Positions 1 to 7,536 of a stretch of 7,994 bases of DNA are shown piece after piece; position 1 is the stretch's first letter; the number at the start of each line of letters is the position of its first letter. The notes beneath the pieces were generated by a model. The model saw only the letters and a list, made by a program, of their open reading frames with translations. It did not search any database and was not told where the DNA came from. Location: assembly GCA_945861915.1 (NCBI GenBank), contig CAMAWK010000104.1, positions 1-7,994 on the forward strand, written 5' to 3'. The translations under genes were made by a program, and so were the position numbers. This DNA is from Flavobacterium psychrophilum (lineage in GTDB: Bacteria; Bacteroidota; Bacteroidia; Flavobacteriales; Flavobacteriaceae).

Positions 1-1044
1 ATTCAAGAAATTATTGCCGTAGTTGGAGCCATTACTGCTTTGGTAGCCGCAACGATTGCTTTAGTTCAAAACGACATCAAAAAAGTATTGGCTTATTCTA
101 CCGTTTCACAATTGGGATTAATGTTCCTTGCTTTGGGTTTAGGTGCTTATGAAATTGCCGTTTTCCACGTAATTACGCACGCTTTCTTCAAAGCTTGTTT
201 GTTCTTAGGTTCAGGTTCTGTTATCCACGGGTTGCACGGCGAACAAGATATGCGACGAATGGGCGGTTTGAAAAAAGCCATGCCAATCACTTTTATAACG
301 ATGTTAATAGCTTCATTGGCCATCGCTGGAATATTTCCTTTAGCTGGTTTTTGGTCTAAAGACGAAATCTTAATGACGGCTTTTCATCACAATAAAGTGC
401 TGTGGGTTGTAGGTTCTATCGCATCTGTCATGACGGCTTTTTATATGTTCCGATTAATTTATTTGACATTTTACAATTCGTTTAGAGGAACAGAAGAACA
501 GAAACATCATTTACACGAAAGCCCTAGTTTAATTACTGTTCCATTAATCATTCTAGCAATTTTATCTTTCTTTGGAGGAATCATCAGTTTGCCAGGAGAT
601 AGTTGGTTAAATCACTATTTAGCTCCTTTATTTTCAAACGAAAGTCACGAAGCACATACCTTAGGAACCACAGAATATATGTTGATGGCGATTGCAACCA
701 TTGGTGCTATTGTCGGAATTGCTATTGCTTACAAAAAATACCTAAAAGACAATTCAATTCCAAATGAAGATGCAGCCATTACTGGTATTTCGAAAGTCTT
801 ATACAACAAATATTATGTTGACGAGGCCTACAATGCGATTTTCGTGTTACCAATCAATACATTGTCTAAATTCTTTAAAAACTTTATTGAAACCAGTTTG
901 TCGGCATTAGTTTTAAGTTTTGGAAAAATAGCCAACGAACTAGGCATTCAAGGAAAAAAATTGCACAACGGAAGTGTTGGTTTGTATCTTTTTGCTTTTG
1001 TAATTGGCATTTGTGCGATGATAACTTATTTATTTTTACAATAA
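1..1044 (+). CDS. nuoL: NADH-quinone oxidoreductase subunit L, 5'-truncated by the window edge
   Basis: This is the C-terminal 347 residues of NuoL, an antiporter-like membrane subunit of respiratory complex I that helps move protons during NADH:quinone oxidation. The frame is open from base 1, so the start codon and roughly the first half of the protein (E. coli NuoL has about 613 residues) are off-window; an internal TTG at 40 is not a start. Visible family signatures are DIKKVLAYST, then FHVITHAFFKA with its two His codons (166-168, 178-180) and Lys (190-192), and FWSKDEIL with the Lys-Asp pair (358-363). These correspond to the H334/H338/K342 and K399/D400 region of E. coli NuoL. The tail carries the stretch expected to form the long lateral helix, followed by a final membrane segment. 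nuoM begins 10 bases after the stop, so the two are almost certainly cotranscribed. Nothing is visibly broken. Confidence 0.97.
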   Translation: MQEIIAVVGAITALVAATIALVQNDIKKVLAYSTVSQLGLMFLALGLGAYEIAVFHVITHAFFKACLFLGSGSVIHGLHGEQDMRRMGGLKKAMPITFITMLIASLAIAGIFPLAGFWSKDEILMTAFHHNKVLWVVGSIASVMTAFYMFRLIYLTFYNSFRGTEEQKHHLHESPSLITVPLIILAILSFFGGIISLPGDSWLNHYLAPLFSNESHEAHTLGTTEYMLMAIATIGAIVGIAIAYKKYLKDNSIPNEDAAITGISKVLYNKYYVDEAYNAIFVLPINTLSKFFKNFIETSLSALVLSFGKIANELGIQGKKLHNGSVGLYLFAFVIGICAMITYLFLQ

Positions 1045-1054
1045 TTTTTACATA

Positions 1055-2497
1055 ATGGATGTAACTACACTATTACTAATTTATCTTTTTGGCGCAATAG
1101 CCACCTATTTTTTGGGAGATAAATGGGCTTCAAAAGTAGCCTTGCTATTTGGCTTAACCGCTTTTGCCACCACTATTTGTTTATTGAGCCAATACAATCT
1201 AGGAAACGAAGTAAGTTTTACCAAAATTTGGATAACAAAACCAAAAATATTTTTTGCTCTTGAAGCCGATGGATTGGCATTAGCCATGTTATTGTTAACA
1301 ACTGCATTGACGCCTATTATTATATTTTCTTCTTTTGGAAATGTTTATAAAAATGCCAAATCATTTTATGCTTTAATCCTATTTATGTCTTTCGCCATGT
1401 CGGGAACGTTCCTAGCTTCTGATGGACTGTTATATTATATTTTTTGGGAATTGGCATTAATCCCTATTTACTTCATCGCCTTGATTTGGGGTAATGGAGA
1501 TGCTGATGAACGCCGAAAAGCAGTGGTTAAATTCTTCATTTATACTTTAGCTGGTTCTTTATTTATGTTAGTTGGTTTTGTTTATTTACATCAAAAGGCG
1601 GGTAGTTTTTTATGGAGCGATTTAACAAAATTGAATCTTACTTCCGAAGAGCAGTTTTGGTTATTTATGGCTTTCTTCTTGGCGTATGCTATTAAAATTC
1701 CTTTGATTCCTTTTCATACTTGGCAGGCCAAAGTATACCAAAAAGCGCCTACTGTTGGTACAATGCTACTTTCTGGTATTATGCTAAAAATGGGATTGTA
1801 CAGTGTCATTCGTTGGCAATTGCCCATCGCTCCATTAGCAGCAAAACACTACATGAATCTATTTATTGGACTCGGAATTGCAGGTGTAATTTATGGATCA
1901 ATCCTCGCTTTAAAACAAAAAGATTTAAAAAAATTATTGGCTTATTCTTCTTTGGCTCACGTCGGATTAATAGCCGCTGGCACATATACTCTAACATTGG
2001 ATGGTTTGCGTGGTGCCGTTTTACAAATGATAGCTCACGGATTTGTCGTTGTTGGTTTATTCTTTGTAGCCGAAATCATTTTTAGAAGATTTGAAACTCG
2101 AAAAATTGCTGAAATGGGAGGTATTCGTGCTCAATCACCCAAATTTACATCTATGTTCCTAATCTTGGTTTTAGCCTCAGTTGCTTTACCGTCTACTTTC
2201 AATTTTGTGGGGGAATTTACCGTTTTGTATAGTCTTTTTCAAATAAATACTTGGTTTGCTGTTTTGGGTGGAACCACTATTATTTTGGGAGCGTATTATA
2301 TGCTAAAAATGTTTCAACAGGTTATGTTGGGAGAAACAAATGATAAACTATTTGCCGATGTTACATTCAACGAAGGGTTGACATTGGTATTAATAATTTC
2401 CGTTTTATTTTTCTTTGGATTGTATCCAAAACCAATTATGGATTTAATTACACCAAGTTTGGAAGAAATTTTGAAAGCTATAAATAGATTTAGATAA
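1055..2497 (+). CDS. nuoM: NADH-quinone oxidoreductase subunit M
   Basis: This 480-residue polytopic inner-membrane protein is the NuoM antiporter-like proton-pumping subunit of complex I, slightly shorter than E. coli NuoM (about 509). The key charged residues of the family are visible: Glu132 in FWELALIP, Lys214 in AIKIPLIPFHTW, Lys245 in GIMLKMGLY, His328 in MIAHGF and Glu387 in VGEF. KDLKKLLAYSSLAHVG (289-304) is the typical motif preceding the second half of the channel. The ATG at 1055 is the natural start: it lies 10 bases after nuoL, and the N-terminus begins directly with a hydrophobic helix. There is no Shine-Dalgarno sequence, only an A/T-rich leader, as is normal in Bacteroidota. 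nuoN follows 8 bases after the stop. Other open frames overlapping this gene in both directions look like composition shadows. Confidence 0.97.
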   Translation: MDVTTLLLIYLFGAIATYFLGDKWASKVALLFGLTAFATTICLLSQYNLGNEVSFTKIWITKPKIFFALEADGLALAMLLLTTALTPIIIFSSFGNVYKNAKSFYALILFMSFAMSGTFLASDGLLYYIFWELALIPIYFIALIWGNGDADERRKAVVKFFIYTLAGSLFMLVGFVYLHQKAGSFLWSDLTKLNLTSEEQFWLFMAFFLAYAIKIPLIPFHTWQAKVYQKAPTVGTMLLSGIMLKMGLYSVIRWQLPIAPLAAKHYMNLFIGLGIAGVIYGSILALKQKDLKKLLAYSSLAHVGLIAAGTYTLTLDGLRGAVLQMIAHGFVVVGLFFVAEIIFRRFETRKIAEMGGIRAQSPKFTSMFLILVLASVALPSTFNFVGEFTVLYSLFQINTWFAVLGGTTIILGAYYMLKMFQQVMLGETNDKLFADVTFNEGLTLVLIISVLFFFGLYPKPIMDLITPSLEEILKAINRFR

Positions 2498-2505
2498 AAA
2501 TATAA

Positions 2506-3876
2506 ATGAACACACTAATAGCCATAACAGCTCTAGGAATTTTAATTCTTCTGTTAGAAATTTTAAATTTTAGAAAAGCCATTATTCCAATGACAATTAT
2601 TGGATTAGTCGCTATTCTTGGATTAACGTATACCGAATATTACAACCCAAATTCTTTCTACAATAATATGATTGTTGTGAGTAAATTTTCGGCTGTTTTT
2701 TCAGCACTTTTTATTATCCTTACTGTTTTCTTGGTGGCTTTAGCACATGATTTTTACGAGGATCATCCCACTAAAATATCAGATTTTATTGCCATCAAAA
2801 TATTTATGTTGGCTGGAGCAGTCGCAATGGTTTCTTTCGGAAACTTGGCGATGTTCTTTTTAGGCATTGAAATTTTATCTATTTCGCTCTACATTTTGGG
2901 CGCAAGCGAAAGAATGAATATAAAAAGTAACGAAGCGGGAATGAAATATTTCTTGATGGGTTCTTTTGCTTCTGGAATTATATTATTCGGAATTTGCTTT
3001 ATTTACGGGGCAATGGGAACTTTTGATGTTGCCGAAATTACCGAATGGTCACGCTCTGCCGAATTACCACTTTGGTTTCCAATCGGTATTTCATTACTAA
3101 CTATTGGAATGCTTTTCAAAATTGCAGCAGTTCCTTTCCACTTTTGGGCACCCGATGTCTATGAAGGTTCGCCAACTTTAACTACAGCAACTATGAGCAC
3201 TTTGGTAAAGGTCATAGCAGTTGCTACGTTGTATAAATTACTAACTTCTATGAATGCCGATATTTCGGATGCGTATATCAATATCATCATTGTTATCTCG
3301 ATTGCCTCGATGACTGTTGGAAATGTGATGGCATTGCGACAAAACAATGTGAAACGAATGCTGGCTTTTTCTGGAATTTCGCATGCCGGTTTTATGTTGA
3401 TGACATTATTAAATAGTAATAATTCAGCGGCGAATTTACTGTATTATACTTCGGCTTATGCACTCTCTGGAATTGCTGCTTTTGCAGTCATTTTATACGT
3501 TTGCAAAAACAAAGACAACGAAGATATTTTGAACTTCAACGGATTAGGAAAAACGAATCCTTTGATGGCAGGAATTTTAACAGCTTCTCTACTTTCGATG
3601 GCAGGAATTCCTATTTTTGCTGGTTTCTTTGCAAAAATGTTTCTATTCTCTCAAACTATCGAAGCGGGTTATTTAGGAATTGTAATTGCAGCTGTTGTAA
3701 ATTCAATTATCAGTGTGGGTTACTATTTCAAATTGATTTTGGCGATGTACACCAAAGAGCCAAATGAAGAATTAGCTAAAACACCATTTGTAATTTATGC
3801 TGTTTCGATCATTGCTATTATTTTGAATATTGCTTTGGGTTTATTTCCTTCTGCTGTGTTGGATTTATTGGGATAA
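2506..3876 (+). CDS. nuoN: NADH-quinone oxidoreductase subunit N
   Basis: This 456-residue polytopic membrane protein is NuoN, the third antiporter-like subunit of the complex I membrane arm and usually the last gene of the nuo operon. Family residues visible are Glu122 in FLGIEILSISLY, Lys205 in GMLFKIAAVPFHFW, Lys235 in STLVKVIAV and Lys377 in FAGFFAKMFLF. These match the Glu and Lys residues that line the proton path in the E. coli protein. APDVYEGSP (215-223) is another strong NuoN signature. The ATG at 2506 lies 8 bases after the nuoM stop, with an A-rich leader (TATAA) and no Shine-Dalgarno sequence. A perfect hairpin with a T-run begins 26 bases after the stop, which fits the end of the operon here. 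The gene is complete, with no oddities seen. Confidence 0.97.
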   Translation: MNTLIAITALGILILLLEILNFRKAIIPMTIIGLVAILGLTYTEYYNPNSFYNNMIVVSKFSAVFSALFIILTVFLVALAHDFYEDHPTKISDFIAIKIFMLAGAVAMVSFGNLAMFFLGIEILSISLYILGASERMNIKSNEAGMKYFLMGSFASGIILFGICFIYGAMGTFDVAEITEWSRSAELPLWFPIGISLLTIGMLFKIAAVPFHFWAPDVYEGSPTLTTATMSTLVKVIAVATLYKLLTSMNADISDAYINIIIVISIASMTVGNVMALRQNNVKRMLAFSGISHAGFMLMTLLNSNNSAANLLYYTSAYALSGIAAFAVILYVCKNKDNEDILNFNGLGKTNPLMAGILTASLLSMAGIPIFAGFFAKMFLFSQTIEAGYLGIVIAAVVNSIISVGYYFKLILAMYTKEPNEELAKTPFVIYAVSIIAIILNIALGLFPSAVLDLLG

Positions 3877-3901
3877 ATCCTTAAATTATACGAATAATTT
3901 A

Positions 3902-3952
3902 ACCGCAGATTCGCAGATTTTTTATTATTTTTAAAATCTGCGAATCTGCGGT
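3902..3952. repeat. Perfect palindromic repeat built from CGCAGATT units
   Basis: The left arm contains two consecutive copies of CGCAGATT (3904-3911 and 3912-3919), and the right arm carries their exact reverse complement. An internally repetitive arm in a perfect inverted repeat is the layout of a REP-like or MITE-like intergenic repeat rather than of a one-off terminator. The GATT core recalls the arms that bound the GxxExxY unit near 7490-7970, although the unit length here is 8 rather than 9-10. Copy number in the genome cannot be seen from this window. Confidence 0.6.
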
Positions 3953-3961
3953 AATTTTTTT
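3902..3961 (+). terminator. Strong hairpin plus T-run after nuoN
   Basis: Bases 3902-3921 and 3933-3952 are perfect reverse complements (20 bp, no mismatch) separated by an 11-base loop. After two A come seven T (3955-3961). This has the form of an intrinsic terminator and sits where the nuo operon should end. The stem is longer than a typical terminator and is made of repeated CGCAGATT units, so termination may be a secondary use of a repeat. The T-run ends only three bases before the ATG of the next gene. Confidence 0.7.
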
Positions 3962-3964
3962 ATT

Positions 3965-5398
3965 ATGTTTTTTAACTCTCTCACTTTTGCTGCTTTCTTA
4001 CCCCTAGTTTTTGTATTCTATTGGTTTGCTTTTAGTAAAACTAAGACCGCACAAAATACTTTTTTAGTTTTAGTGAGTTATTATTTTTATTCCTGTTGGG
4101 ATTGGCGATTCACATTCTTACTTCTTTTCTCTACTCTTTTGTGTTATTTTACTGGAATCCAAATCGAAAAAAGCAAACACGATTCTAATCGAAAATTCTG
4201 GTTTTGGCTGAGTATTATTTTCAATCTAGGCTTTTTAGCACTTTTCAAATACTACAATTTTTTTGCTTCTTCATTCTCTGAAGTTTTAAATACTGTTGGA
4301 ATTCAATCAAGTCCACTTTTATTAGAAGTGATTCTTCCTGTCGGGATTTCGTTCTATACTTTTCATGGTTTATCGTATGTAATTGACATTTATTACAAAA
4401 GAATAGAATCCGAAAAAAACCTAATTGATTATGCTTTGTTCGTAAGTTATTTTCCGCTTTTGGTAGCTGGTCCTATCGAAAGAGCCACACATTTATTGCC
4501 GCAAGTCAAAGCAAAACGAAACTTCGATTTCGAAAAAGCCAAAGAAGGAATCTACCAAATTATTTGGGGATTGGTCAAAAAAGTGGTGATTGCCGATACT
4601 TGTGCTACGTATGCCAATGCTATTTTTGACAATTATACTTCCATGAATTCTTTATCGTTGATTTTTGGGGCTATTTACTTTGCGTTCCAAATTTACGGCG
4701 ACTTTTCAGGCTATTCGGATATGGCTTTGGGAATGTCTAAATTGTTTGGTTTGGATTTATTGCGTAATTTCAATCACCCCTATTTCTCTAGAGATATTGC
4801 CGAATTTTGGCGAAGATGGCACATCTCATTATCGTCTTGGTTTAGGGATTATTTGTACATTCCGCTGGGCGGCAGTCGAGGAAGCAAATTCAAACAAGTC
4901 CGCAACGTCTTTGTCATATTTGTCGTAAGCGGCTTTTGGCACGGAGCTAGTTGGACATTTGTCGCTTGGGGATTTATTAATGCACTGTATTTTCTACCGT
5001 CTTTACTATTAGGAACGAACCGAACCAATATGGAAACCGCTGAATTGCATTGGGATTTAAATTCTATAAAAGTGTTTGTTAGTATGCTTGCCACTTTTTC
5101 AATTACCTGTTTGGCTTGGATATTTTTCAGAGCCAATTCTATTGAAATTGCTTTCGATTATATTCAAAAAATGGTTGGCAATGGAAAATTTGATTCTCAA
5201 TTTTTACAAAACCAACGCTACAATTACGAATTGATTTTACTCGTTCTCGCTTTTATTCTAATAGAATGGAACTCAAGATACAAGATAGAACCCATTTCGG
5301 GAAAATACAGCTGGTTAAAAATGACGTTGTGTCTCTTGGTAATTATCGCTTTAGGAACATACTCAGATTATAAAGAATTTATTTATTTCCAATTCTAA
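3965..5398 (+). CDS. MBOAT-family membrane O-acyltransferase (AlgI/DltB/PatA-like)
   Basis: This 477-residue polytopic membrane protein belongs to the MBOAT family and resembles AlgI, which with its relatives passes an acyl (usually acetyl) group across the membrane for O-acylation of an envelope polymer. The N-terminus MFFNSLTFAAF is the usual opening of this family and fixes the start at 3965. Other signatures are LPVGISFYTFHGLSYVIDIY (124-143), YGDFSGYSDMALG (244-256) and FWRRWHISLSSWFRDYLYIPLGGSR (starting at 281; His286). SGFWHGASW (322-330) follows, with His326. The two His residues are those expected at the active site. Its stop overlaps the start of an SGNH-like gene by one base, the standard MBOAT/SGNH pairing. 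Neither alginate nor other glycan genes are nearby, so the substrate cannot be named. No Shine-Dalgarno sequence is visible, and a hairpin lies 12 bases upstream of the ATG. Confidence 0.92.
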   Translation: MFFNSLTFAAFLPLVFVFYWFAFSKTKTAQNTFLVLVSYYFYSCWDWRFTFLLLFSTLLCYFTGIQIEKSKHDSNRKFWFWLSIIFNLGFLALFKYYNFFASSFSEVLNTVGIQSSPLLLEVILPVGISFYTFHGLSYVIDIYYKRIESEKNLIDYALFVSYFPLLVAGPIERATHLLPQVKAKRNFDFEKAKEGIYQIIWGLVKKVVIADTCATYANAIFDNYTSMNSLSLIFGAIYFAFQIYGDFSGYSDMALGMSKLFGLDLLRNFNHPYFSRDIAEFWRRWHISLSSWFRDYLYIPLGGSRGSKFKQVRNVFVIFVVSGFWHGASWTFVAWGFINALYFLPSLLLGTNRTNMETAELHWDLNSIKVFVSMLATFSITCLAWIFFRANSIEIAFDYIQKMVGNGKFDSQFLQNQRYNYELILLVLAFILIEWNSRYKIEPISGKYSWLKMTLCLLVIIALGTYSDYKEFIYFQF

Positions 5399-6270
5399 TG
5401 ACGAAATTTATACCATTTGTCGCCAAAATTCTATTCACCATTCTAGTACTTTTAGTAGTATTGGATTGGACTTATACGACCGTGTATTTAAATTCTTCCC
5501 ATCGTGGAAAAGTGGAAAAGGTTTTCAATTCGAAAGCAGAAAATTATGATGTAGTTATTTTGGGTTCATCGAGAGCGAATAATCATTTTGTCCCTGAATT
5601 ATTTGAAAATAAAGGACTCAAAACCTTTAATTACGGAATGAGCGGTGCCCATTTATTCGAAGCTTCGCTGCTATTAAAGCTAATTGCAGAAAGAAATTAT
5701 AAAATAAAAACAGTAATTCTAGAAGCCGATTTGGGACTTTGCAACGAAAAAGAATCCGAAATGATTGCTGCTAAATTCCTTCCTTACATCCATCATTCTG
5801 AAATCATTAAAAATCATTTTTCTGAACAAGGAAATTTTAATGAGTTGTATTACATTCCCTTTTACCGTTATATCGATTTTGATACTTTGATTGGTTTTCG
5901 GGAAATGTACCAAACGGCAACGGATAAACCGACAACTATTTTAGACAATCAAGGGTATCATCCTTTGAAAAGCAAAAAGAAAGGAAATATGAAAAATGAT
6001 ATCCGAGCTTTGAATCCCATTCGCAACAAATACTACGAAGAAATAAAGCAACTTTGCAAAAAGAATAAGTACCAATTAATCACTGTAATGACTCCGATGT
6101 GTTCCAATGTAAAGGGACTGGATTATTTTGAAAAAGCCAATAAAATCTATCCCGAAATTTACAATCTAGAAAACGTCGTTCAAAGCGATGCATATTTTTC
6201 TTCCTGCGGACACATGAATGATGCAGGAGCAAGAATGTTTACAGAAGTTGTTATTGAAAGATTTTTTTAA
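5398..6270 (+). CDS. Membrane-anchored SGNH-hydrolase-like protein, MBOAT partner
   Basis: This 290-residue protein starts inside the stop codon of the MBOAT gene (TAATG), so the two are translationally coupled. Residues about 6-28 form one hydrophobic segment, giving an N-terminal anchor with the rest probably outside the cytoplasmic membrane. VVILGSSRANNHF carries GSSR at 56-59, the SGNH block I with Ser58 as the likely nucleophile. NYGMSG (78-83) looks like block II, and SSCGHMNDAGA (268-278) aligns with the C-terminal His block (His272). In related proteins an Asp sits three residues before that His; here it is Ser269. Partners of MBOAT proteins (AlgJ, AlgX, PatB, DltD-like) take the acyl group from the membrane protein and load it on the polymer, and that is the inferred role. 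The missing Asp leaves activity uncertain; it could be a dyad enzyme or a non-catalytic partner. Confidence 0.8.
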   Translation: MTKFIPFVAKILFTILVLLVVLDWTYTTVYLNSSHRGKVEKVFNSKAENYDVVILGSSRANNHFVPELFENKGLKTFNYGMSGAHLFEASLLLKLIAERNYKIKTVILEADLGLCNEKESEMIAAKFLPYIHHSEIIKNHFSEQGNFNELYYIPFYRYIDFDTLIGFREMYQTATDKPTTILDNQGYHPLKSKKKGNMKNDIRALNPIRNKYYEEIKQLCKKNKYQLITVMTPMCSNVKGLDYFEKANKIYPEIYNLENVVQSDAYFSSCGHMNDAGARMFTEVVIERFF

Positions 6271-6310
6271 ACTTTCAAAAAAAGAGCGAACTTCATCATT
6301 CTTGGTACTA

Positions 6311-6339
6311 TTTACAAATACTTTTATTCCCTAACTTTG
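6311..6339 (+). promoter_or_regulatory. Candidate bioF promoter (Bacteroidota TAnnTTTG type)
   Basis: TAACTTTG at 6332-6339 matches the Bacteroidota -7 consensus TAnnTTTG exactly. A weaker -33-like TTTA lies at 6311-6314, 17 bases upstream; the better TTG at 6302-6304 is 27 bases away, which is too far. Transcription would start about 4-6 bases after the -7 box, at or next to the bioF ATG at 6345. This lies in the only gap (74 bases) between the SGNH-like gene and bioF. No BirA-like operator palindrome was recognised. Confidence 0.6.
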
Positions 6340-6344
6340 TCGGT

Positions 6345-7493
6345 ATGGAATTTCCAGAAAAACTCTCCGAAAAACTAGAAAATCGTTTGCAAAATAACGC
6401 TTTGCGAAAGTTACCACTGCACAATAATTTAATCGATTTTGCTTCGAATGATTACATTGGTTTTTCTAAAAACGAAGTCATTTTCGAGAAAACCCATCAG
6501 TATTTAATTGAAAACAACTCTATTAAAAATGGTGCTACTGGTTCGAGATTGCTGTCGGGAAATCATCCCATTTATCAAGAAGCCGAAGAATTTATCTCAC
6601 AATTTCATCAAGCGGAAACTGCCTTAATTTTCAATTCGGGTTATGATGCCAATGTGGGTTTTTTTAGTTCCGTTCCTCAAAAAAACGATTTGATTTTGTA
6701 TGACGAATTGTGTCATGCTTCTATTCGGGACGGAATTCAATTATCGAATGCCAAAGCGTATAAATTTAAGCACAATGATTTTGAAGACTTAGAGCAAAAA
6801 ATTAAAAATTCAGAATTAAAAATTAAAAATTATCAAATATATATCGTTACCGAAAGTGTATTTTCTATGGACGGCGATTGTCCCAATTTGGAAGAGTTGG
6901 TTGCATTAAGCGAAAAGCACGGTTGCTATTTAGTAGTTGACGAGGCACATGCTTTAGGTGTTTTTGGAAATAATGGCGAAGGATTGGTTCAACTATTGGG
7001 TTTACAAAACCACATTTTCGCCAGAATCCTAACTTTTGGCAAAGGTTTGGGTTGCCATGGAGCAGCGATTGTTGGTAGTCAAAAACTAAAAGAGTATTTA
7101 GTCAATTTTGCTCGAAGTTTTATTTATACTACTGGACTTTCACCTCATTCGGTTGCTACAATTTTAGTTGCATACAAACATTTGCAATTAGAAAAACAAA
7201 CGATGGAGAGACTTCGGGAAAACATCATTCATTTTAATCAAGAAAAAAATATCTCGGGATTGAAACCCATGTTTGTAAGAAGTAAATCGGCTATTCAATC
7301 GGCTATTATTCCTGGTAATCAAAACGTGAAATCAATTGCCAATCAATTGCAAGAAAGAGGGTTTGACCTCAAAGCCATTTTGTCGCCAACAGTTCCCGAA
7401 GGGCAAGAACGATTGCGGTTTTGTTTACATAGTTTCAATTCAAAAGAAGAAATTTTGGAGGTGTTGCAATTGTTGAGTAGATTTGTGTTTTAG
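6345..7493 (+). CDS. bioF: 8-amino-7-oxononanoate synthase (biotin synthesis)
   Basis: This 382-residue protein, close to the usual 380-390, is a fold-type I PLP enzyme of the alpha-oxoamine synthase family. It condenses L-alanine with pimeloyl-ACP/CoA to give 8-amino-7-oxononanoate, the first step of biotin ring assembly, in the cytoplasm. Motifs in order: FASNDYIGFS (32-41), GATGSRLLSGNH (63-74), DELCHASIRDG (120-130; His124 should stack on PLP), TESVFSMDGD (169-178), VVDEAHALG (197-205; Asp199, His202) and TFGKGLGCHG (230-239; Lys233 binds PLP). ERLRFCLH near 355-362 is the C-terminal substrate-binding region. The related KBL and serine palmitoyltransferase enzymes share this fold, but bioD just downstream supports BioF. 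The ATG at 6345 gives the normal N-terminus. Residues 152-163 are encoded by an AT-rich repeat. The TAG stop lies inside an inverted repeat. Confidence 0.95.
   Translation: MEFPEKLSEKLENRLQNNALRKLPLHNNLIDFASNDYIGFSKNEVIFEKTHQYLIENNSIKNGATGSRLLSGNHPIYQEAEEFISQFHQAETALIFNSGYDANVGFFSSVPQKNDLILYDELCHASIRDGIQLSNAKAYKFKHNDFEDLEQKIKNSELKIKNYQIYIVTESVFSMDGDCPNLEELVALSEKHGCYLVVDEAHALGVFGNNGEGLVQLLGLQNHIFARILTFGKGLGCHGAAIVGSQKLKEYLVNFARSFIYTTGLSPHSVATILVAYKHLQLEKQTMERLRENIIHFNQEKNISGLKPMFVRSKSAIQSAIIPGNQNVKSIANQLQERGFDLKAILSPTVPEGQERLRFCLHSFNSKEEILEVLQLLSRFVF
6800..6831 (+). repeat. Three copies of AATTAAAAATT inside bioF
   Basis: The 11-mer AATTAAAAATT occurs at 6800-6810, 6814-6824 and 6821-6831, the last two sharing four bases. 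It encodes the repetitive peptide KIKNSELKIKNY (BioF residues 152-163). This falls in the variable segment between the HND motif and the TESVFSMDGD strand, where the protein is about four residues longer than my recollection of E. coli BioF. The reading frame is kept. Similar AT-rich repeats are familiar between genes in Bacteroidota. Confidence 0.7.
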
Positions 7494-7532
7494 CCCACAG
7501 ATTAAAACGGATTTTACGGATTAACACGGATT
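7490..7532 (+). repeat. Left inverted repeat of the GxxExxY unit
   Basis: This 43-base arm pairs with 7929-7970: 37 of 43 aligned positions match the reverse complement of the right arm, with five substitutions and one single-base gap. It contains the bioF stop codon TAG (7491-7493). It is internally repetitive, with GATT cores starting at 7500, 7510, 7519 and 7529, spaced 10, 9 and 10 bases, close to one DNA turn. It ends five bases before the ATG of the broken GxxExxY gene. Confidence 0.85.
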
Positions 7533-7536
7533 AATT

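Noticed and set aside
1720..2085. A 121-codon + strand frame inside nuoM
   Set aside because: It is fully inside nuoM in another frame, and its translation is rich in Cys, Trp and Arg without any family pattern, while the nuoM frame carries all expected residues.
4849..5136. A 95-codon open frame on the - strand inside the MBOAT gene
   Set aside because: It lies wholly opposite a well-supported coding region, has no recognisable motif and no promoter, and fits a composition shadow.
6254..6278. Hairpin TTGAAAG...CTTTCAA at the end of the SGNH-like gene as a terminator
   Set aside because: The stem is only 7 bp with two G-C pairs and is followed by A rather than T on the + strand. It overlaps the stop codon and is likely a chance result of AT-rich sequence.
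6271..6344. Biotin operator (BirA site) or riboswitch upstream of bioF
   Set aside because: No long palindrome or structured leader is seen in the 74-base gap, and the candidate promoter leaves essentially no leader RNA.
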